From contig SCNS01000010.1 of the NCBI GenBank assembly GCA_005503215.1, forward strand, positions 1-64,000: a stretch of 64,000 bases of DNA, read 5' to 3'. Positions 22,442 to 31,312 of this stretch are shown piece after piece. Position numbers and translations under genes: made by a program. Within the stretch, counting starts at the first letter, position 1. Every line of letters starts with the position of its first letter. Under the pieces are notes generated by a model. The model was not told where the DNA came from and made no database searches. It was given only the letters and a program-made list of their open reading frames with translations. The stretch is from Sphingomonadaceae bacterium 3R27C6 (GTDB lineage: Bacteria; Pseudomonadota; Alphaproteobacteria; Sphingomonadales; Sphingomonadaceae).

Positions 22442-25068
22442 TGGAAACCCAGACCCTCAACGGCGTGACCTATCAGCGCAGCGGTCCCGGCGAGCAATGG
22501 CGGCGCGTGGGTGCTGGCGGCCGCATGATCCCGAAAAGCGAAACGACGCAGCGCAAGGAAGGCGCGGATGCGGACCGAGCGACGGCAGAGGCTATCCGCG
22601 CTCAGGCGGAGGCGGGCGTTGCACCTCAGCGGGCAGCCGCAGATGTGGCTCGGGCGCAAGCGGACGTGTCGAAAGCGCCCTCCGAAATCGCCAAGACCAG
22701 CGCGGAGGCCGCCATCGCCGCCCGCAAGGCGCAGGACATCTCTGGAGGGATTGCTTACACTGACGAGCAGCGGGGCCTTCTGCTGAACCAATATCGCACG
22801 CTTGGCAATTTGGCGTCGGGCGTGAACGAATTGCGCTCGCTCTTTGATGAAAACCTCAAGGGCAAGAACCCGCTTGAGGGCATGGTGGGCAAGTTCCGCC
22901 CTCAGGACGCTGTTTTCAACGACGCTTCCGGGGGGCTTTCCGCCTATGTGGCCGCTGCGCTGGGCCTTTCCGGTCAGCAGTTCAACACGCCCGGCGAGCA
23001 GCAGCTTTTCATCGGTTCCATTCTCCCCAAGGCGACGGATAGCGACGAGCAGATTGTTCAAAAGCTGAACCGTCTTGAGGGCTTGATCGATCGAGCGAAG
23101 GGGCAGGGGCGCCAGATTCTAGGCATCACTCCCGAGCGCGATCCATTAGCCGGGGACGCCGCAATGAAGGCGTTTGAGGCGCGGACCGGCGGCGCCGCCT
23201 CACCACCTTCCGGTGGCGGCGGAGGGGTAGGCCCGACTGGCGGCGTAACCTCGCGCGGCGGCTTCACGCAGGTGCCCAGCCTTGCTGGTATCGGTCAGCA
23301 GGTCGCGGATATGATCGAAAGCGGGTCGTCCTCGCAGCAGGTCAAGGACTTCCTTGCGCAGCGGTACGCGGACACGTCCACCGAGCATGGCGGGCGCTTG
23401 AACCTCAGCGCCGATCAGCAGGCGTTCTTCGACGACGCTATTGCCAAGCGCCGCGCCAGCCCTGACCGCCCGCTATCCGACTTTATCACCGGATTCGAGC
23501 GCCTCGGAGGCTATGAGGCCCCAGACGAGGGCTGGACACTTGGCGGGGCGATCGCGGAGTCGCCATTGGGCGCTGGCATCATGTCTGCGGGCAACGCCGT
23601 CACCTTCGGGAATCTCGGGAACCTGGCCGGTGACGACGCTGGGGCGGTATTGAACGCATCGCGGGACGAAAATCCGCTGGCGGCATTCACCGGCGATGTC
23701 GTCGGCAGCGGCTTGGCCATGGGTGGTCTTGGCGGAGGCGCGACACGCCTTGGCCTGTCTGGACTGACGCGCGCAGGTGGCATCGGCGGCGACATGCTCT
23801 ATGGCGGCGTGCGCGGCGCCTCTGAAACCGAAGGCGGCCTTGGTGAAAAGGCTGTCGGGGGGCTGTTCGGCCTCGCGGCGGCGGGCGGCGGCAATGCGCT
23901 GGGGCGCGGCGTTGTCAGCGGTGCTGGTCGTGCGACGCGTGGCGTCTCGAACGAGGCCGTGCGACTCCTGAACGAGCGCGGGATTTCCATGACGCCGGGG
24001 CAAATCCTTGGCCAAGACGGCTTTATTGGTCGCCGTCTTGGCGCTCTTGAGAATGCCATCGAGAGCGTCCCGTTCATTGGCGGCAATTTCCGCGACCGCC
24101 GGATGCAGGGCGTTGGCGAATATGGTCGCGCGCAGCTTGAGGAAAATCTCGGCTCAATCGGATTTGATGCAGCTGGCGACCAATTCGATGGCGACATGCT
24201 TGGTCGCGCGCAGCGGGCGGTCGGCGACGCCTACGGCTTCTTGGATGGCCGCACGTTTCAGTCAGATCCTCAATTTGTCGATGAATTGGCCGCCGCATTG
24301 GATGCGGGCCGTTCAGTTCCGCGCGTCGGTGAAGAGTTCGGCGCCATCATGGATCGCCAAGTCGCGCCTAATCTCCCGCCGAATGGCGTTGTTTCCGGTC
24401 GCGGGTTTCAAGACACGCTCCAAACGCTCCGGGGTGCTCGTAGCGACTTCGCTAAAGATGGCGCTATGGGCGGCATGGCCGGTGACGCGATTAGCGACAT
24501 CGAAGCGGCTCTTATGGGCATGGTTGAGCGCCAAGCCCCGGATGCCATCGAGGGACTAGGCCGCGCCAACCAGGCATACGCTGGACTCGTCCCAATAGAG
24601 AACGCATCTATCACGGGCGCCAACAGCGGAAACCAATTTACTCCCGCTCAATATGGCCGTGCGGCGGTGAACAACACCAAGAAATTTGGCGGACGTTCGG
24701 CGGCTGCGCGTGGCGACATTCCCGGCGGAGAGTTGCAGCGCGCCGCCCAAGAGGTTCTCCCATCGCAAATTCCCAACAGCGGGACGGCGGATCGGGGCAT
24801 GGCGGCGTGGCTTCTACCGGCTGCGCTCGGCGGTGGCGCTGCGGCGGCTGGCGGCCTTACCGACGATCCCTTGCTGGCTGCGGTCCTTCTCGGCCTAGGC
24901 GGCGCATCAACTCAAACGGGTCAACGCGCTATTCAGCGCGCGTTGTTGGACCGCCCCGACGCCCTCAGGAACGCCGGGGAATATGTCTATCAGCTTCGCG
25001 ATCTTGGAGGCCGTGGGGGCAGCGCGCTAGGCGCCGGCTCGATCCCGTGGCTGCTTGCCAATGAGTGA
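22441..25068 (+). CDS. Internal virion / ejection protein, large
   Basis: The 875-residue product starts in a TAATG overlap. It has a helical Ala-rich N-terminus (residues 40-110), a Gly-rich middle (about 385-490, GGGATRLGLSGLTRAGGIGG, with hydrophobic glycine-zipper-like segments that could insert in membranes) and a helical C-terminal half. The end has more Gly/Ala hydrophobic stretches (LLPAALGGGAAAAGGLT). Size, place and composition fit the large ejection protein that helps DNA cross the envelope. No lytic transglycosylase motif was seen. Confidence 0.65.
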   Translation: METQTLNGVTYQRSGPGEQWRRVGAGGRMIPKSETTQRKEGADADRATAEAIRAQAEAGVAPQRAAADVARAQADVSKAPSEIAKTSAEAAIAARKAQDISGGIAYTDEQRGLLLNQYRTLGNLASGVNELRSLFDENLKGKNPLEGMVGKFRPQDAVFNDASGGLSAYVAAALGLSGQQFNTPGEQQLFIGSILPKATDSDEQIVQKLNRLEGLIDRAKGQGRQILGITPERDPLAGDAAMKAFEARTGGAASPPSGGGGGVGPTGGVTSRGGFTQVPSLAGIGQQVADMIESGSSSQQVKDFLAQRYADTSTEHGGRLNLSADQQAFFDDAIAKRRASPDRPLSDFITGFERLGGYEAPDEGWTLGGAIAESPLGAGIMSAGNAVTFGNLGNLAGDDAGAVLNASRDENPLAAFTGDVVGSGLAMGGLGGGATRLGLSGLTRAGGIGGDMLYGGVRGASETEGGLGEKAVGGLFGLAAAGGGNALGRGVVSGAGRATRGVSNEAVRLLNERGISMTPGQILGQDGFIGRRLGALENAIESVPFIGGNFRDRRMQGVGEYGRAQLEENLGSIGFDAAGDQFDGDMLGRAQRAVGDAYGFLDGRTFQSDPQFVDELAAALDAGRSVPRVGEEFGAIMDRQVAPNLPPNGVVSGRGFQDTLQTLRGARSDFAKDGAMGGMAGDAISDIEAALMGMVERQAPDAIEGLGRANQAYAGLVPIENASITGANSGNQFTPAQYGRAAVNNTKKFGGRSAAARGDIPGGELQRAAQEVLPSQIPNSGTADRGMAAWLLPAALGGGAAAAGGLTDDPLLAAVLLGLGGASTQTGQRAIQRALLDRPDALRNAGEYVYQLRDLGGRGGSALGAGSIPWLLANE

Positions 25069-25216
25069 TTTCATGCCTCGCCAAGCCATTTTGAAGGGCC
25101 AGCAGAACACCGCGCATATCTGGTCGCGGAACATTGCGCCTAGCGCGACGGCTGCCATCTCGGCGGGTCCAAATGCCATAACGCCCCCCATACACGAAAG
25201 CGAAGACAATGCCTAG
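25061..25216 (+). CDS. Small phage protein between ejection and fibre genes, 51 residues
   Basis: The frame starts MSDFMPRQAILKGQQNTAHI, overlaps the previous stop by 8 bases and ends 8 bases inside the fibre gene start. Overlaps at both ends, matching the gene packing, support it. Weak amphipathic character; unknown function. Confidence 0.45.
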   Translation: MSDFMPRQAILKGQQNTAHIWSRNIAPSATAAISAGPNAITPPIHESEDNA

Positions 25217-26021
25217 AGGATCGGATGGCAACTACTCTTTGCCGGCGGGGAGCTTGGTCAATGTCGGCGAGGATATCGTCCCCTCGCAGCACAACCCGCC
25301 GCTGACCGATATCGCACAGGCGATGACCGGCAGCTTGTCACGCGATGGGCTCGGCGCGATGCGCGCCGCCTTCAACGGCGGCGGGTTCCGTGCAACCAAT
25401 CTTGCCGCAGGTGTCCAGCCCACCGATGCGGTGATCATGGCGCAGTTGACGGCAGGGAGCGGTGTTCCCGCCGGGACCGTCGTGGACTTCGCTGGTAGCG
25501 CAGCGCCGACCGGCTGGCTGATTTGTGCCGGTCAGGCTCTCAGCCGTGTTGACTATCCCGACCTGTTCGCAGCGATCGGCACGGCTTACGGGGCACCTTC
25601 CGGGGCGACCTTCAACATTCCTGACACGCGCGGCCGTGTTGTCGCTGGTCGCGACGTCGATTCGGGAGGCTTTGCTGGTCGGCTGACGACGCCAAATTCG
25701 CAAACCCTTGGCGCCACCGGTGGGGATCAGGCGGTCACGCTGACGACTGGCCAGATGCCGACGCACACCCATGAAGTGTCTGGCAGCACAAACTCAGCAG
25801 GCGCCCACCAGCATAATTATACGACGCCGAACACGCCCGTCACCGCAGGTTCGGGCGGCAGCACGGCATTGGGAGGCGGGGTTTCGTCGGTGACCGCTTC
25901 GTCTGGCACTCACTCCCACACAATCGCTGTCAGCGCAGCCAATGCGGGTAACGGCGAGGCGCATCCAAACGTCCAGCCGACGATCATCTTCACCAAGATA
26001 ATTAAAGCGAGTAACAGCTAA
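25209..26021 (+). CDS. Tail fibre with phage tail-collar domain
   Basis: The 270-residue product has an N-terminal virion-binding part (RAAFNGGGFRATNLAAG), then the collar domain PAGTVVDFAGSAAPTGWLIC..RVDYPDLFAAIGTAYG..FNIPDTRGRVVAGRD, and a His/Gly-rich receptor-type C-terminus (MPTHTHEVSG, AGAHQHNYTT, SGTHSHTI) ending NVQPTIIFTKIIKA. The H-x-H repeats are the metal-binding pattern of collar fibres. It is likely involved in host binding together with the spike gene that follows. Confidence 0.88.
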   Translation: MPRGSDGNYSLPAGSLVNVGEDIVPSQHNPPLTDIAQAMTGSLSRDGLGAMRAAFNGGGFRATNLAAGVQPTDAVIMAQLTAGSGVPAGTVVDFAGSAAPTGWLICAGQALSRVDYPDLFAAIGTAYGAPSGATFNIPDTRGRVVAGRDVDSGGFAGRLTTPNSQTLGATGGDQAVTLTTGQMPTHTHEVSGSTNSAGAHQHNYTTPNTPVTAGSGGSTALGGGVSSVTASSGTHSHTIAVSAANAGNGEAHPNVQPTIIFTKIIKASNS

Positions 26022-27988
26022 TGGCTCAGATACTCCCTCGCGACCTCACGGCGATCCCAGGCGGCGTTATCAACCCCGCTGCCGCGATCATCGTCGACAA
26101 CGAAGATGGCGTCTTCAAGGGCACGCCGGCCAATGTCGTGGATGCAGGCGCCCCGATCAACACGCAGTCTGAGGCAGAGGCGGGCTTGATCAACACGGGG
26201 CGCATGTCGCCCCTCCGCGTGTCCCAGGCCATCGCGGCCCTTGGCGTCTCGCAGGCAGTTCTCGCCTCTCCCACTGGCGGGGAGATGGTGGGGCTTACGG
26301 ACGATCAGAATGTCAAAGGCCGCCTTGAAGAAACCAAGTCGGTCGGCGACAACGGCGCAGCAGCGGCAGCGGCGGACAACGGCCCGACCATCGCCACGGT
26401 TTTCGATGAGCAGAAGCAGTCGACGTCGATCAGCTACAACCCGACGACCATTCCGATGGACCCGCGCAAGTCGATCCAGATCGCGGGCCAATACGTCATC
26501 AAGAACCTCGTCAATCTGTGGGCCAAGACTTCGGCTGTCGCCATGAACTGGCTCAACTCAGGCCTCACGCTCGCAGCGGACGCCACGGACGATACGATAT
26601 TCCAGTTTGGCGGGTCGACCGGTCTTCCGGCATGGGGCAACCAAAACAACATCATCGGCGGGGCCTATAACATCCTGAAAGCCGATGGCGCGTTGGTTCG
26701 AAAGAACCCGGACTTCCCTCGCTACTTTAACGATCCGGGCGGCTCGTTCATGACGAACTGGAGCCTCACCGATGTGAGCTTCGCAGGCCCCTACGGCGTC
26801 ATGCTCGGCGATGTCTATTCCCAGCAGGCGCTCATTCAGAACTTCCATTGTGTCGGCACGGTTGAGCAAATCCTGTCGGTACAGGGGCATTTCATCACCA
26901 TCGAAAATCTCGATAAAACCGGCTTCACTGGCTCGACCACTGAGCCGCTGATGGTGCTTGGCGATCCCGACAACATCAACCCGACCACGAACATCACATG
27001 CAACCGGGTCATTCTCGACCTTAACGGCAATGTGAACAAGGACAGCGTTCACGTCATCAACGCGAAGAACACGCTGTTTAACGAATATTACAACGAGCTG
27101 ACCGCGTTCAATACGATGCTCAAGGTCGAGGACAGTTACGGCACTCGTTCGGTTCGCTCCATGTTCGTGACGGCCCTGACCTCTGGCGTGATCGAACTCG
27201 ATAATTCCGACCTCCATATGGACGCGTTCGAACCAACTACCTCTACCGGGAAATGGTGGGACTTTTTCACCCGCACCAACAAGAGCCCGCTTCGCATCGA
27301 CCGGTTGCGGCAGTTCTATTCGGCGGGCCTCCCGCTGGACGAAGACATTACCGTCAAGGAAATTCAGAACGTTGGCGGCGGGGAGCCTATGATCGACGTT
27401 CCATTTATGAACCCGGTCGGAAATTGCTGCGGCAACCCCGGTTTCGTCGACGGATTGACGGGGTGGTCGATCGATGGAGCGCTGACCGCAACGCTGGTGG
27501 CGGGAAACAAGTTCGTCCCTGGTGGGAATATCCTTCGCCTTACGGTCGCGTCGGACACGGGCGGGGTGAAATATATCACCCAATCGCTTGCGGGGATGGC
27601 CGGGGCGGAGTTTGACGGCCGCCCGATGACTATGATTATGATCGGCGAAGTGACCGGCACCGCGGGCGACAGTTTTATGGGTCCGGCGGAGACCAGTTTA
27701 GGCGTCAATCAAGGCCGCATCTACGGCGGCCAGGGGCTTGTCGAAGTCGGGGCGGTTATCGTCGGTTCCGATGGTGTGGCTTATTTCCACGTCACCAACC
27801 CCAAGGCGGGCGCGCAATACGACATCCATTATCTGGGCGCGCAGTTTGGCAGGCAGATGACGCCGGTCCTCCCCATTCCGATGCAGCCGCTGGTGGCCGA
27901 TCCGACCGACCTGCCCACGGCCCTGACATCGATCTCTTCGATCATCGACGCTCTTCAAGCCGCCGGGATTATGAGGACCACGACATGA
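26021..27988 (+). CDS. Tail spike / fibre protein, probable beta-helix
   Basis: The 655-residue product begins MAQILPRDLTAIPGGVINPA, an N-terminal head-binding style segment. The middle is rich in short repeating strands with Asn/Asp turns (NCVIL/VILDLNGNVNKDSVHVINAKNT type), fitting a right-handed beta-helix tail spike, and the C-terminal 170 residues (NPGFVDGLTGWSIDGAL onward) look like a carbohydrate-binding jelly roll. It likely recognises or degrades a surface polysaccharide. No catalytic residues can be named. Confidence 0.7.
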   Translation: MAQILPRDLTAIPGGVINPAAAIIVDNEDGVFKGTPANVVDAGAPINTQSEAEAGLINTGRMSPLRVSQAIAALGVSQAVLASPTGGEMVGLTDDQNVKGRLEETKSVGDNGAAAAAADNGPTIATVFDEQKQSTSISYNPTTIPMDPRKSIQIAGQYVIKNLVNLWAKTSAVAMNWLNSGLTLAADATDDTIFQFGGSTGLPAWGNQNNIIGGAYNILKADGALVRKNPDFPRYFNDPGGSFMTNWSLTDVSFAGPYGVMLGDVYSQQALIQNFHCVGTVEQILSVQGHFITIENLDKTGFTGSTTEPLMVLGDPDNINPTTNITCNRVILDLNGNVNKDSVHVINAKNTLFNEYYNELTAFNTMLKVEDSYGTRSVRSMFVTALTSGVIELDNSDLHMDAFEPTTSTGKWWDFFTRTNKSPLRIDRLRQFYSAGLPLDEDITVKEIQNVGGGEPMIDVPFMNPVGNCCGNPGFVDGLTGWSIDGALTATLVAGNKFVPGGNILRLTVASDTGGVKYITQSLAGMAGAEFDGRPMTMIMIGEVTGTAGDSFMGPAETSLGVNQGRIYGGQGLVEVGAVIVGSDGVAYFHVTNPKAGAQYDIHYLGAQFGRQMTPVLPIPMQPLVADPTDLPTALTSISSIIDALQAAGIMRTTT

Positions 27989-28119
27989 CCATGGAAGAGA
28001 TGATGGCTGCGGCGAACGCCAAGTTTTTGGCCGAATCTACGCAAGAGGCGCCAGAGCCAAAGCCAACGCCCGCACAGGTCATGGCGGAAGTCGCTGCGCA
28101 GGTTGAACCGACGCCGTGA
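27985..28119 (+). CDS. Small acidic protein, 44 residues
   Basis: The frame starts MTMEEMMAAANAKFLAESTQ in an ATGA overlap with the spike stop. It is a short helix followed by a Glu/Pro linker and a second helix. Unknown function. Confidence 0.45.
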   Translation: MTMEEMMAAANAKFLAESTQEAPEPKPTPAQVMAEVAAQVEPTP

Positions 28120-28150
28120 TGGGCGATCCTTCGGACATCGGGGCGCTGTG

Positions 28151-28438
28151 ATGGGACTGCCTGACGGAAACCAGACGCAGACCGAGATGATCCTCGATCG
28201 GGCGTGGGATACTTGGCAGGCGAAGCAGGGGCGCAAGCTGGGTTCCGTCCCGGCGTGGGCCTCGCTGTTCATATCGCTCGCGCTTGGCGTCTTCGTCGCA
28301 GGCGGGCTGTCTCGCGATGTCGCGCGGGCGAGCGAGGACAACCGCCTGCAAGAGACGCGCATCCTCCTGCTCGAACGCGAGCTGGGAGCGATCAACGGCA
28401 AGCTCGACATCATTCTTGACGATCGGAAGAAGAAATGA
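28151..28438 (+). CDS. Single-pass membrane protein in the lysis region
   Basis: The 95-residue product starts at ATG 28151. It has a cytoplasmic N-terminus, one transmembrane helix (about 34-52) and a C-terminal coiled coil (LQETRILLLERELGAINGKL) ending in a Lys/Arg cluster. It precedes the endolysin by an ATGA overlap, so a holin-related or pinholin role is possible, though the spanin and holin candidates lie downstream. Frames further upstream (to 28103) lack support. Confidence 0.6.
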   Translation: MGLPDGNQTQTEMILDRAWDTWQAKQGRKLGSVPAWASLFISLALGVFVAGGLSRDVARASEDNRLQETRILLLERELGAINGKLDIILDDRKKK

Positions 28439-29088
28439 CCGACAACCGCGTTATCTTCGAAACCGTGCGGCCGTGGCTGGACGCGAAGGGCTTCACCCCT
28501 GACCGCATTGCCGCGCTGGACGCGGCGATTGCGGGGGAGGCGGCGCCTGTACCAACTAGTGCAGAAAATGCACAGGTTGCCCCCTTCGACCGATGGCTGC
28601 CCCATATCCTGAAACATGAGGGCGGCTATGTAAACCACCCCAAAGACCCCGGGGGCGCGACGAACAAGGGAATCATCCAGCGCACCTATGATAGCTGGCG
28701 GGATCGACAGGGCCAGCCGCGCCAGTCTGTCCGCAACATCACCGACGCCGAGGTGGCAGCGATCTACCGCCGCGATTATTGGGATGCGGTCAAGGGTGAC
28801 GACCTCCCCGCCGGGGTCGATTATTGTGTGTTCGACTTCGCGGTGAACAGCGGGATCAACCGGGCTGCGAAATATCTGCAAGGCGCCGTGAGCGTCGCCC
28901 AAGACGGCAAGATCGGCCCCGCCACGATCGCCGCGGTTAAGGCGAAACAGCCGGCGGCGATCATCAACGAAATCTGCAACTCGCGCATGGCCTTTCTGCG
29001 CGGCTTGGCCACGTTCCCGACATTCGGGAAAGGCTGGACGCGCCGGGTTGAGGAAGTGCGCTCTCTGGCGTTGGGAGCGGCAGGATGA
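28435..29088 (+). CDS. Endolysin, GH108 N-acetylmuramidase
   Basis: The 217-residue product has a short helical N-terminal part (about 1-48) and then the GH108 catalytic core: ILKHEGGYVNHPKDPGGATNKGI with catalytic Glu62, followed by TDAEVAAIYRRDYWDAVKGDDLPAGVDY and a C-terminal peptidoglycan-binding-like LQGAVSVAQDGKIGPATIAAV. It cleaves the glycan of peptidoglycan to release progeny. No signal peptide, so it depends on a holin. Holin and spanin genes follow. Confidence 0.93.
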   Translation: MTDNRVIFETVRPWLDAKGFTPDRIAALDAAIAGEAAPVPTSAENAQVAPFDRWLPHILKHEGGYVNHPKDPGGATNKGIIQRTYDSWRDRQGQPRQSVRNITDAEVAAIYRRDYWDAVKGDDLPAGVDYCVFDFAVNSGINRAAKYLQGAVSVAQDGKIGPATIAAVKAKQPAAIINEICNSRMAFLRGLATFPTFGKGWTRRVEEVRSLALGAAG

Positions 29089-29366
29089 ACCTTCGCCAAA
29101 TCCCGCACCTCCGCGTGGTCGTGGCCGTCTCGAGCGCCGCTATCCTCGGCTTCACCGCGATCAGCGCCTACGTCCTCGGATATACCGACGACGACGTGAC
29201 CAAGGGCGGGATCGTTGCGACCTGGCAGAACGTCGCGCTACTCGCGTTCGGCTTCTGGCTGGGCAGCTCGTCGGGCGGGAAGGTCAAGGACGACGCACCG
29301 ACCGATGTCCGCGTGACCAACCCGGCGAGCGATCCCGTTCCAACCACAGAGGGAGAACCGACATGA
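29085..29366 (+). CDS. Holin-like membrane protein
   Basis: The 93-residue product starts in an ATGA overlap with the endolysin. It has two transmembrane helices (about 10-32 and 43-61) and a charged, Pro-rich C-terminal tail, a class II holin topology. Its place between endolysin and spanin genes supports this. Confidence 0.7.
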   Translation: MNLRQIPHLRVVVAVSSAAILGFTAISAYVLGYTDDDVTKGGIVATWQNVALLAFGFWLGSSSGGKVKDDAPTDVRVTNPASDPVPTTEGEPT

Positions 29367-29674
29367 TCGCCCTTATCGCAATGAAGCTCATGGAGACGGG
29401 TTTAGGCCCAAGGGTGGCAAAGCTCGCATCGTGGGCGATTGTGGCCCTGCTTGCGCTGCTGCTCGTCGGTGCCGCGCTCCTGTGGTTCACTGACACCGTA
29501 GACGATGCTCGCGACGAGGGCGTGAAGCAGGGCGTCACCACCGAACGGGTTGAGGCCCAAGGAAAGGTTATCGAGAATGTCCAGAAAGCCAAAGCTGCTG
29601 CTGACGATGTGCGCCGTAATGGCCCTACCGTCGCTGAATGCCTGCAAGACAGTCGAGTCCGTGAGAACTGTTGA
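29363..29674 (+). CDS. Inner-membrane spanin (Rz-like)
   Basis: The 103-residue product starts in an ATGA overlap. It has one N-terminal transmembrane helix (about 22-45) and a periplasmic alpha-helical/coiled-coil region (DDARDEGVKQGVTTERVEAQ followed by KVIENVQKAKAAADDV), as expected for an i-spanin. The putative outer-membrane lipoprotein partner is embedded in its 3' end in another frame, the usual Rz/Rz1 arrangement. The longer upstream frame to 29048 is within the holin gene and is not needed. Confidence 0.8.
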   Translation: MIALIAMKLMETGLGPRVAKLASWAIVALLALLLVGAALLWFTDTVDDARDEGVKQGVTTERVEAQGKVIENVQKAKAAADDVRRNGPTVAECLQDSRVRENC

Positions 29675-29846
29675 TAGCTCCTGCCTGTCATTCTCGCCGC
29701 TGACCTATGCCAACGCGAAGGCGGGGCAAGAGAAGGCTGACGACGCAGGAAACAAGCTAGATACGGCTGAGACGGTCCTAGCGATCGCGGCGTTCAATCG
29801 GTCGTGGCGGGCCATATGCGCGGTTCAAAACTCGTCGCGTCCATAA
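29577..29846 (+). CDS. Outer-membrane lipoprotein spanin (Rz1-like), nested
   Basis: The 89-residue product starts at ATG 29577 inside the i-spanin gene, overlapping it by 98 bases in another frame. It shows a signal sequence (MSRKPKLLLTMCAVMALPSL) with a lipobox LNAC, lipidated Cys at residue 23. The mature part has a linker of about 65 residues with helical propensity. This is the expected o-spanin. Its end overlaps, by 53 bases, the opposite-strand gene at 29794-30015. Confidence 0.75.
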   Translation: MSRKPKLLLTMCAVMALPSLNACKTVESVRTVDSSCLSFSPLTYANAKAGQEKADDAGNKLDTAETVLAIAAFNRSWRAICAVQNSSRP

Positions 29847-30015
29847 TCTCTGCGACCTCGATCTCACCGCCTCTTATGGACACGTTACGCGCGGCGATCT
29901 TCCACCGCTTCACATGCTGATTCCCCTTGGTGTGCGGGAAGCATTTATCGCTGTCGAGCGACAAGCATATCTTGTTCGGGCACCCCGGAACCGGGCAATC
30001 GGGCCAGTCGTCCAT
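29794..30015 (-). CDS. Small zinc-finger-like phage protein
   Basis: The 73-residue product begins MDDWPDCPVPGCPNKICLSL. Cysteines at C-x4-C-x4-C and a later CFPH form a probable zinc site. It is the distal gene of the leftward accessory block. It follows 30018-30368 by 2 bases. Unknown function. Confidence 0.55.
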   Translation of the reverse strand: MDDWPDCPVPGCPNKICLSLDSDKCFPHTKGNQHVKRWKIAARNVSIRGGEIEVAEIMDATSFEPRIWPATTD

Positions 30016-30017
30016 GT

Positions 30018-30368
30018 CTAAGTTCTTTCCGTGGGGCTGACAGGGGTGAGGCTGGCGACATATTTGTCAAAGACGCGCTTCTGTTCACGGCTCGTCAGGC
30101 CCACCCAAGGGTCGTGCACCCAGCCGTCGAATATCTCGTCAGGATATGCCATCAAAGGGTCGTCAGCCCTCACAAACCTCTTATACTGAGCCCTTGTCAC
30201 CGTCCAAGACCAATGGCCCCTTTTAAAGGGTTGCCACCAAGACATGGACCTTGAAAGACGCGCGTCACGGGCAAACCGCGCGCGCCATCCTTTGGCGTTC
30301 TCGACCACCTCCGCGGCGCTTTCTTCGCGTTGGTACATATCGACATATGGGTTGCTGGCCATCATCAA
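30018..30368 (-). CDS. Phage accessory protein, unknown
   Basis: The 116-residue product starts at 30368 with an AGGAT site (start codons at residues 1-3 are alternatives). It is Trp/Arg-rich (SMSWWQPFKRGHWSWTVTRAQYKRF) and highly basic in the middle. It has no recognised domain. A 232-base gap separates it from the upstream leftward genes, which carries no clear gene, so it may have its own promoter (TTATGGTAGGAT region). Confidence 0.55.
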   Translation of the reverse strand: MMMASNPYVDMYQREESAAEVVENAKGWRARFARDARLSRSMSWWQPFKRGHWSWTVTRAQYKRFVRADDPLMAYPDEIFDGWVHDPWVGLTSREQKRVFDKYVASLTPVSPTERT

Positions 30369-30600
30369 ATCCTACCATAATCCCGAGAAAAAGCTAGCGT
30401 TTCCGCGCGATTCTGCTACAAGAAAGTGCGCGGCGGACAGTTGAGTTCGTCAACGAGAACCAGCGGCAACCTCAACATTGCAAGCTGGCTAGTCCATGAA
30501 AGAGCGGTGAAAAGGGTCATCGCCTACGCTAGCGTTTGGATTGCCGAAATTCGCGCACGGCGGCGAGTTTGGACAGGGAGTTCCCGGTCGGCTCGCCGCC

Positions 30601-30807
30601 TCACTCTTCATTGGGGGTGGGGAGGGCAGCTTCTATCACTGCCAGCCAGTCGCGAAGCTGCCAGTCAGCCACTTCCGCGAACGAAAAGCCGTTGCCCTTG
30701 GGGTCTTTACTCGTCTCGCGATAGATAAGCCCGGTCATCAGGTGATGACGGATGCCGCGCTCGATCTTGCGCAAGTCGTCTCGGGGGTCAGGCACGGGCT
30801 CACTCAT
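30601..30807 (-). CDS. Leftward early protein, unknown
   Basis: The 68-residue product starts MSEPVPDPRDDLRKIERGIR; its ATG overlaps the stop of the gene upstream (ATGA, 30804-30807). It is helical, with an ISTD-free amphipathic part and an end of DWLAVIEAALPTPNEE. Function unknown. Confidence 0.5.
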   Translation of the reverse strand: MSEPVPDPRDDLRKIERGIRHHLMTGLIYRETSKDPKGNGFSFAEVADWQLRDWLAVIEAALPTPNEE

Positions 30808-31025
30808 GATGGCTTCTCCGGTGTGGTGAGGGGCTCGCGTCGGCAGGATACGCCTTGGTCCGCTCCGCAGGCGACACAAGAACCGTCACCGTCGCAAATA
30901 TTGGTTTGGCAGCGCGCGGGAACACCCCATGCCGCCGTCTCTTGCTGGTAGGCCTCGCGTCGGCGCCGCATTTCGGCAACACGGGTGGGGTCAATGTCCA
31001 AGTCGATCTGGCGCATCGCTCTCAT
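30804..31025 (-). CDS. Small Cys-rich phage protein
   Basis: The 73-residue product starts MRAMRQIDLDIDPTRVAEMR (ATGA overlap at 31022-31025; a longer frame to 31052 is possible). The second half has a cysteine cluster (CQTNICDGDGSCVACGADQG) with C-x4-C-x5-C-x2-C spacing that suggests metal binding. Unknown function. Confidence 0.55.
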   Translation of the reverse strand: MRAMRQIDLDIDPTRVAEMRRRREAYQQETAAWGVPARCQTNICDGDGSCVACGADQGVSCRREPLTTPEKPS

Positions 31026-31312
31026 GACCGAAGCGCCTGTTTCAACGTCCATGCATCGATATACTGCTCCTGCATCGTCACAGGCGGTTCTCCGCTGGCA
31101 GCATCTTCCGCCTGACGCTCGGCCATGTCGGCAAGCTCGTCATCAGTAGGAGCGCGCCAGCCCTCGCCACCGCAAGCAGCGCAATTGGTGCGGGTCGGCT
31201 CGGGAGAAGGCGCTGTATCAGCAGGATCGGGACGGAAGCCGTGACCGTAGAGACTTGGGTTCTTCACGACACCCTCGCCGTCGCAGTCGGCGCATTCGAT
31301 TTCGTCGATCAT
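31022..31312 (-). CDS. DnaJ-type zinc-finger-like phage protein
   Basis: The 96-residue product has two CxxCxGxG-like motifs: CADCDGEGVV near residue 7 and CAACGGEGWR near residue 44, the spacing type seen in DnaJ zinc fingers. The C-terminus is helical with a hydrophilic end. It is coupled to both neighbours. Many phages carry similar small zinc proteins; the role is not known. Confidence 0.6.
   Translation of the reverse strand: MIDEIECADCDGEGVVKNPSLYGHGFRPDPADTAPSPEPTRTNCAACGGEGWRAPTDDELADMAERQAEDAASGEPPVTMQEQYIDAWTLKQALRS

Noticed and set aside
30426..30951. Plus-strand ORFs of 100-136 codons
   Set aside because: Antisense to coupled leftward genes and lacking start signals.
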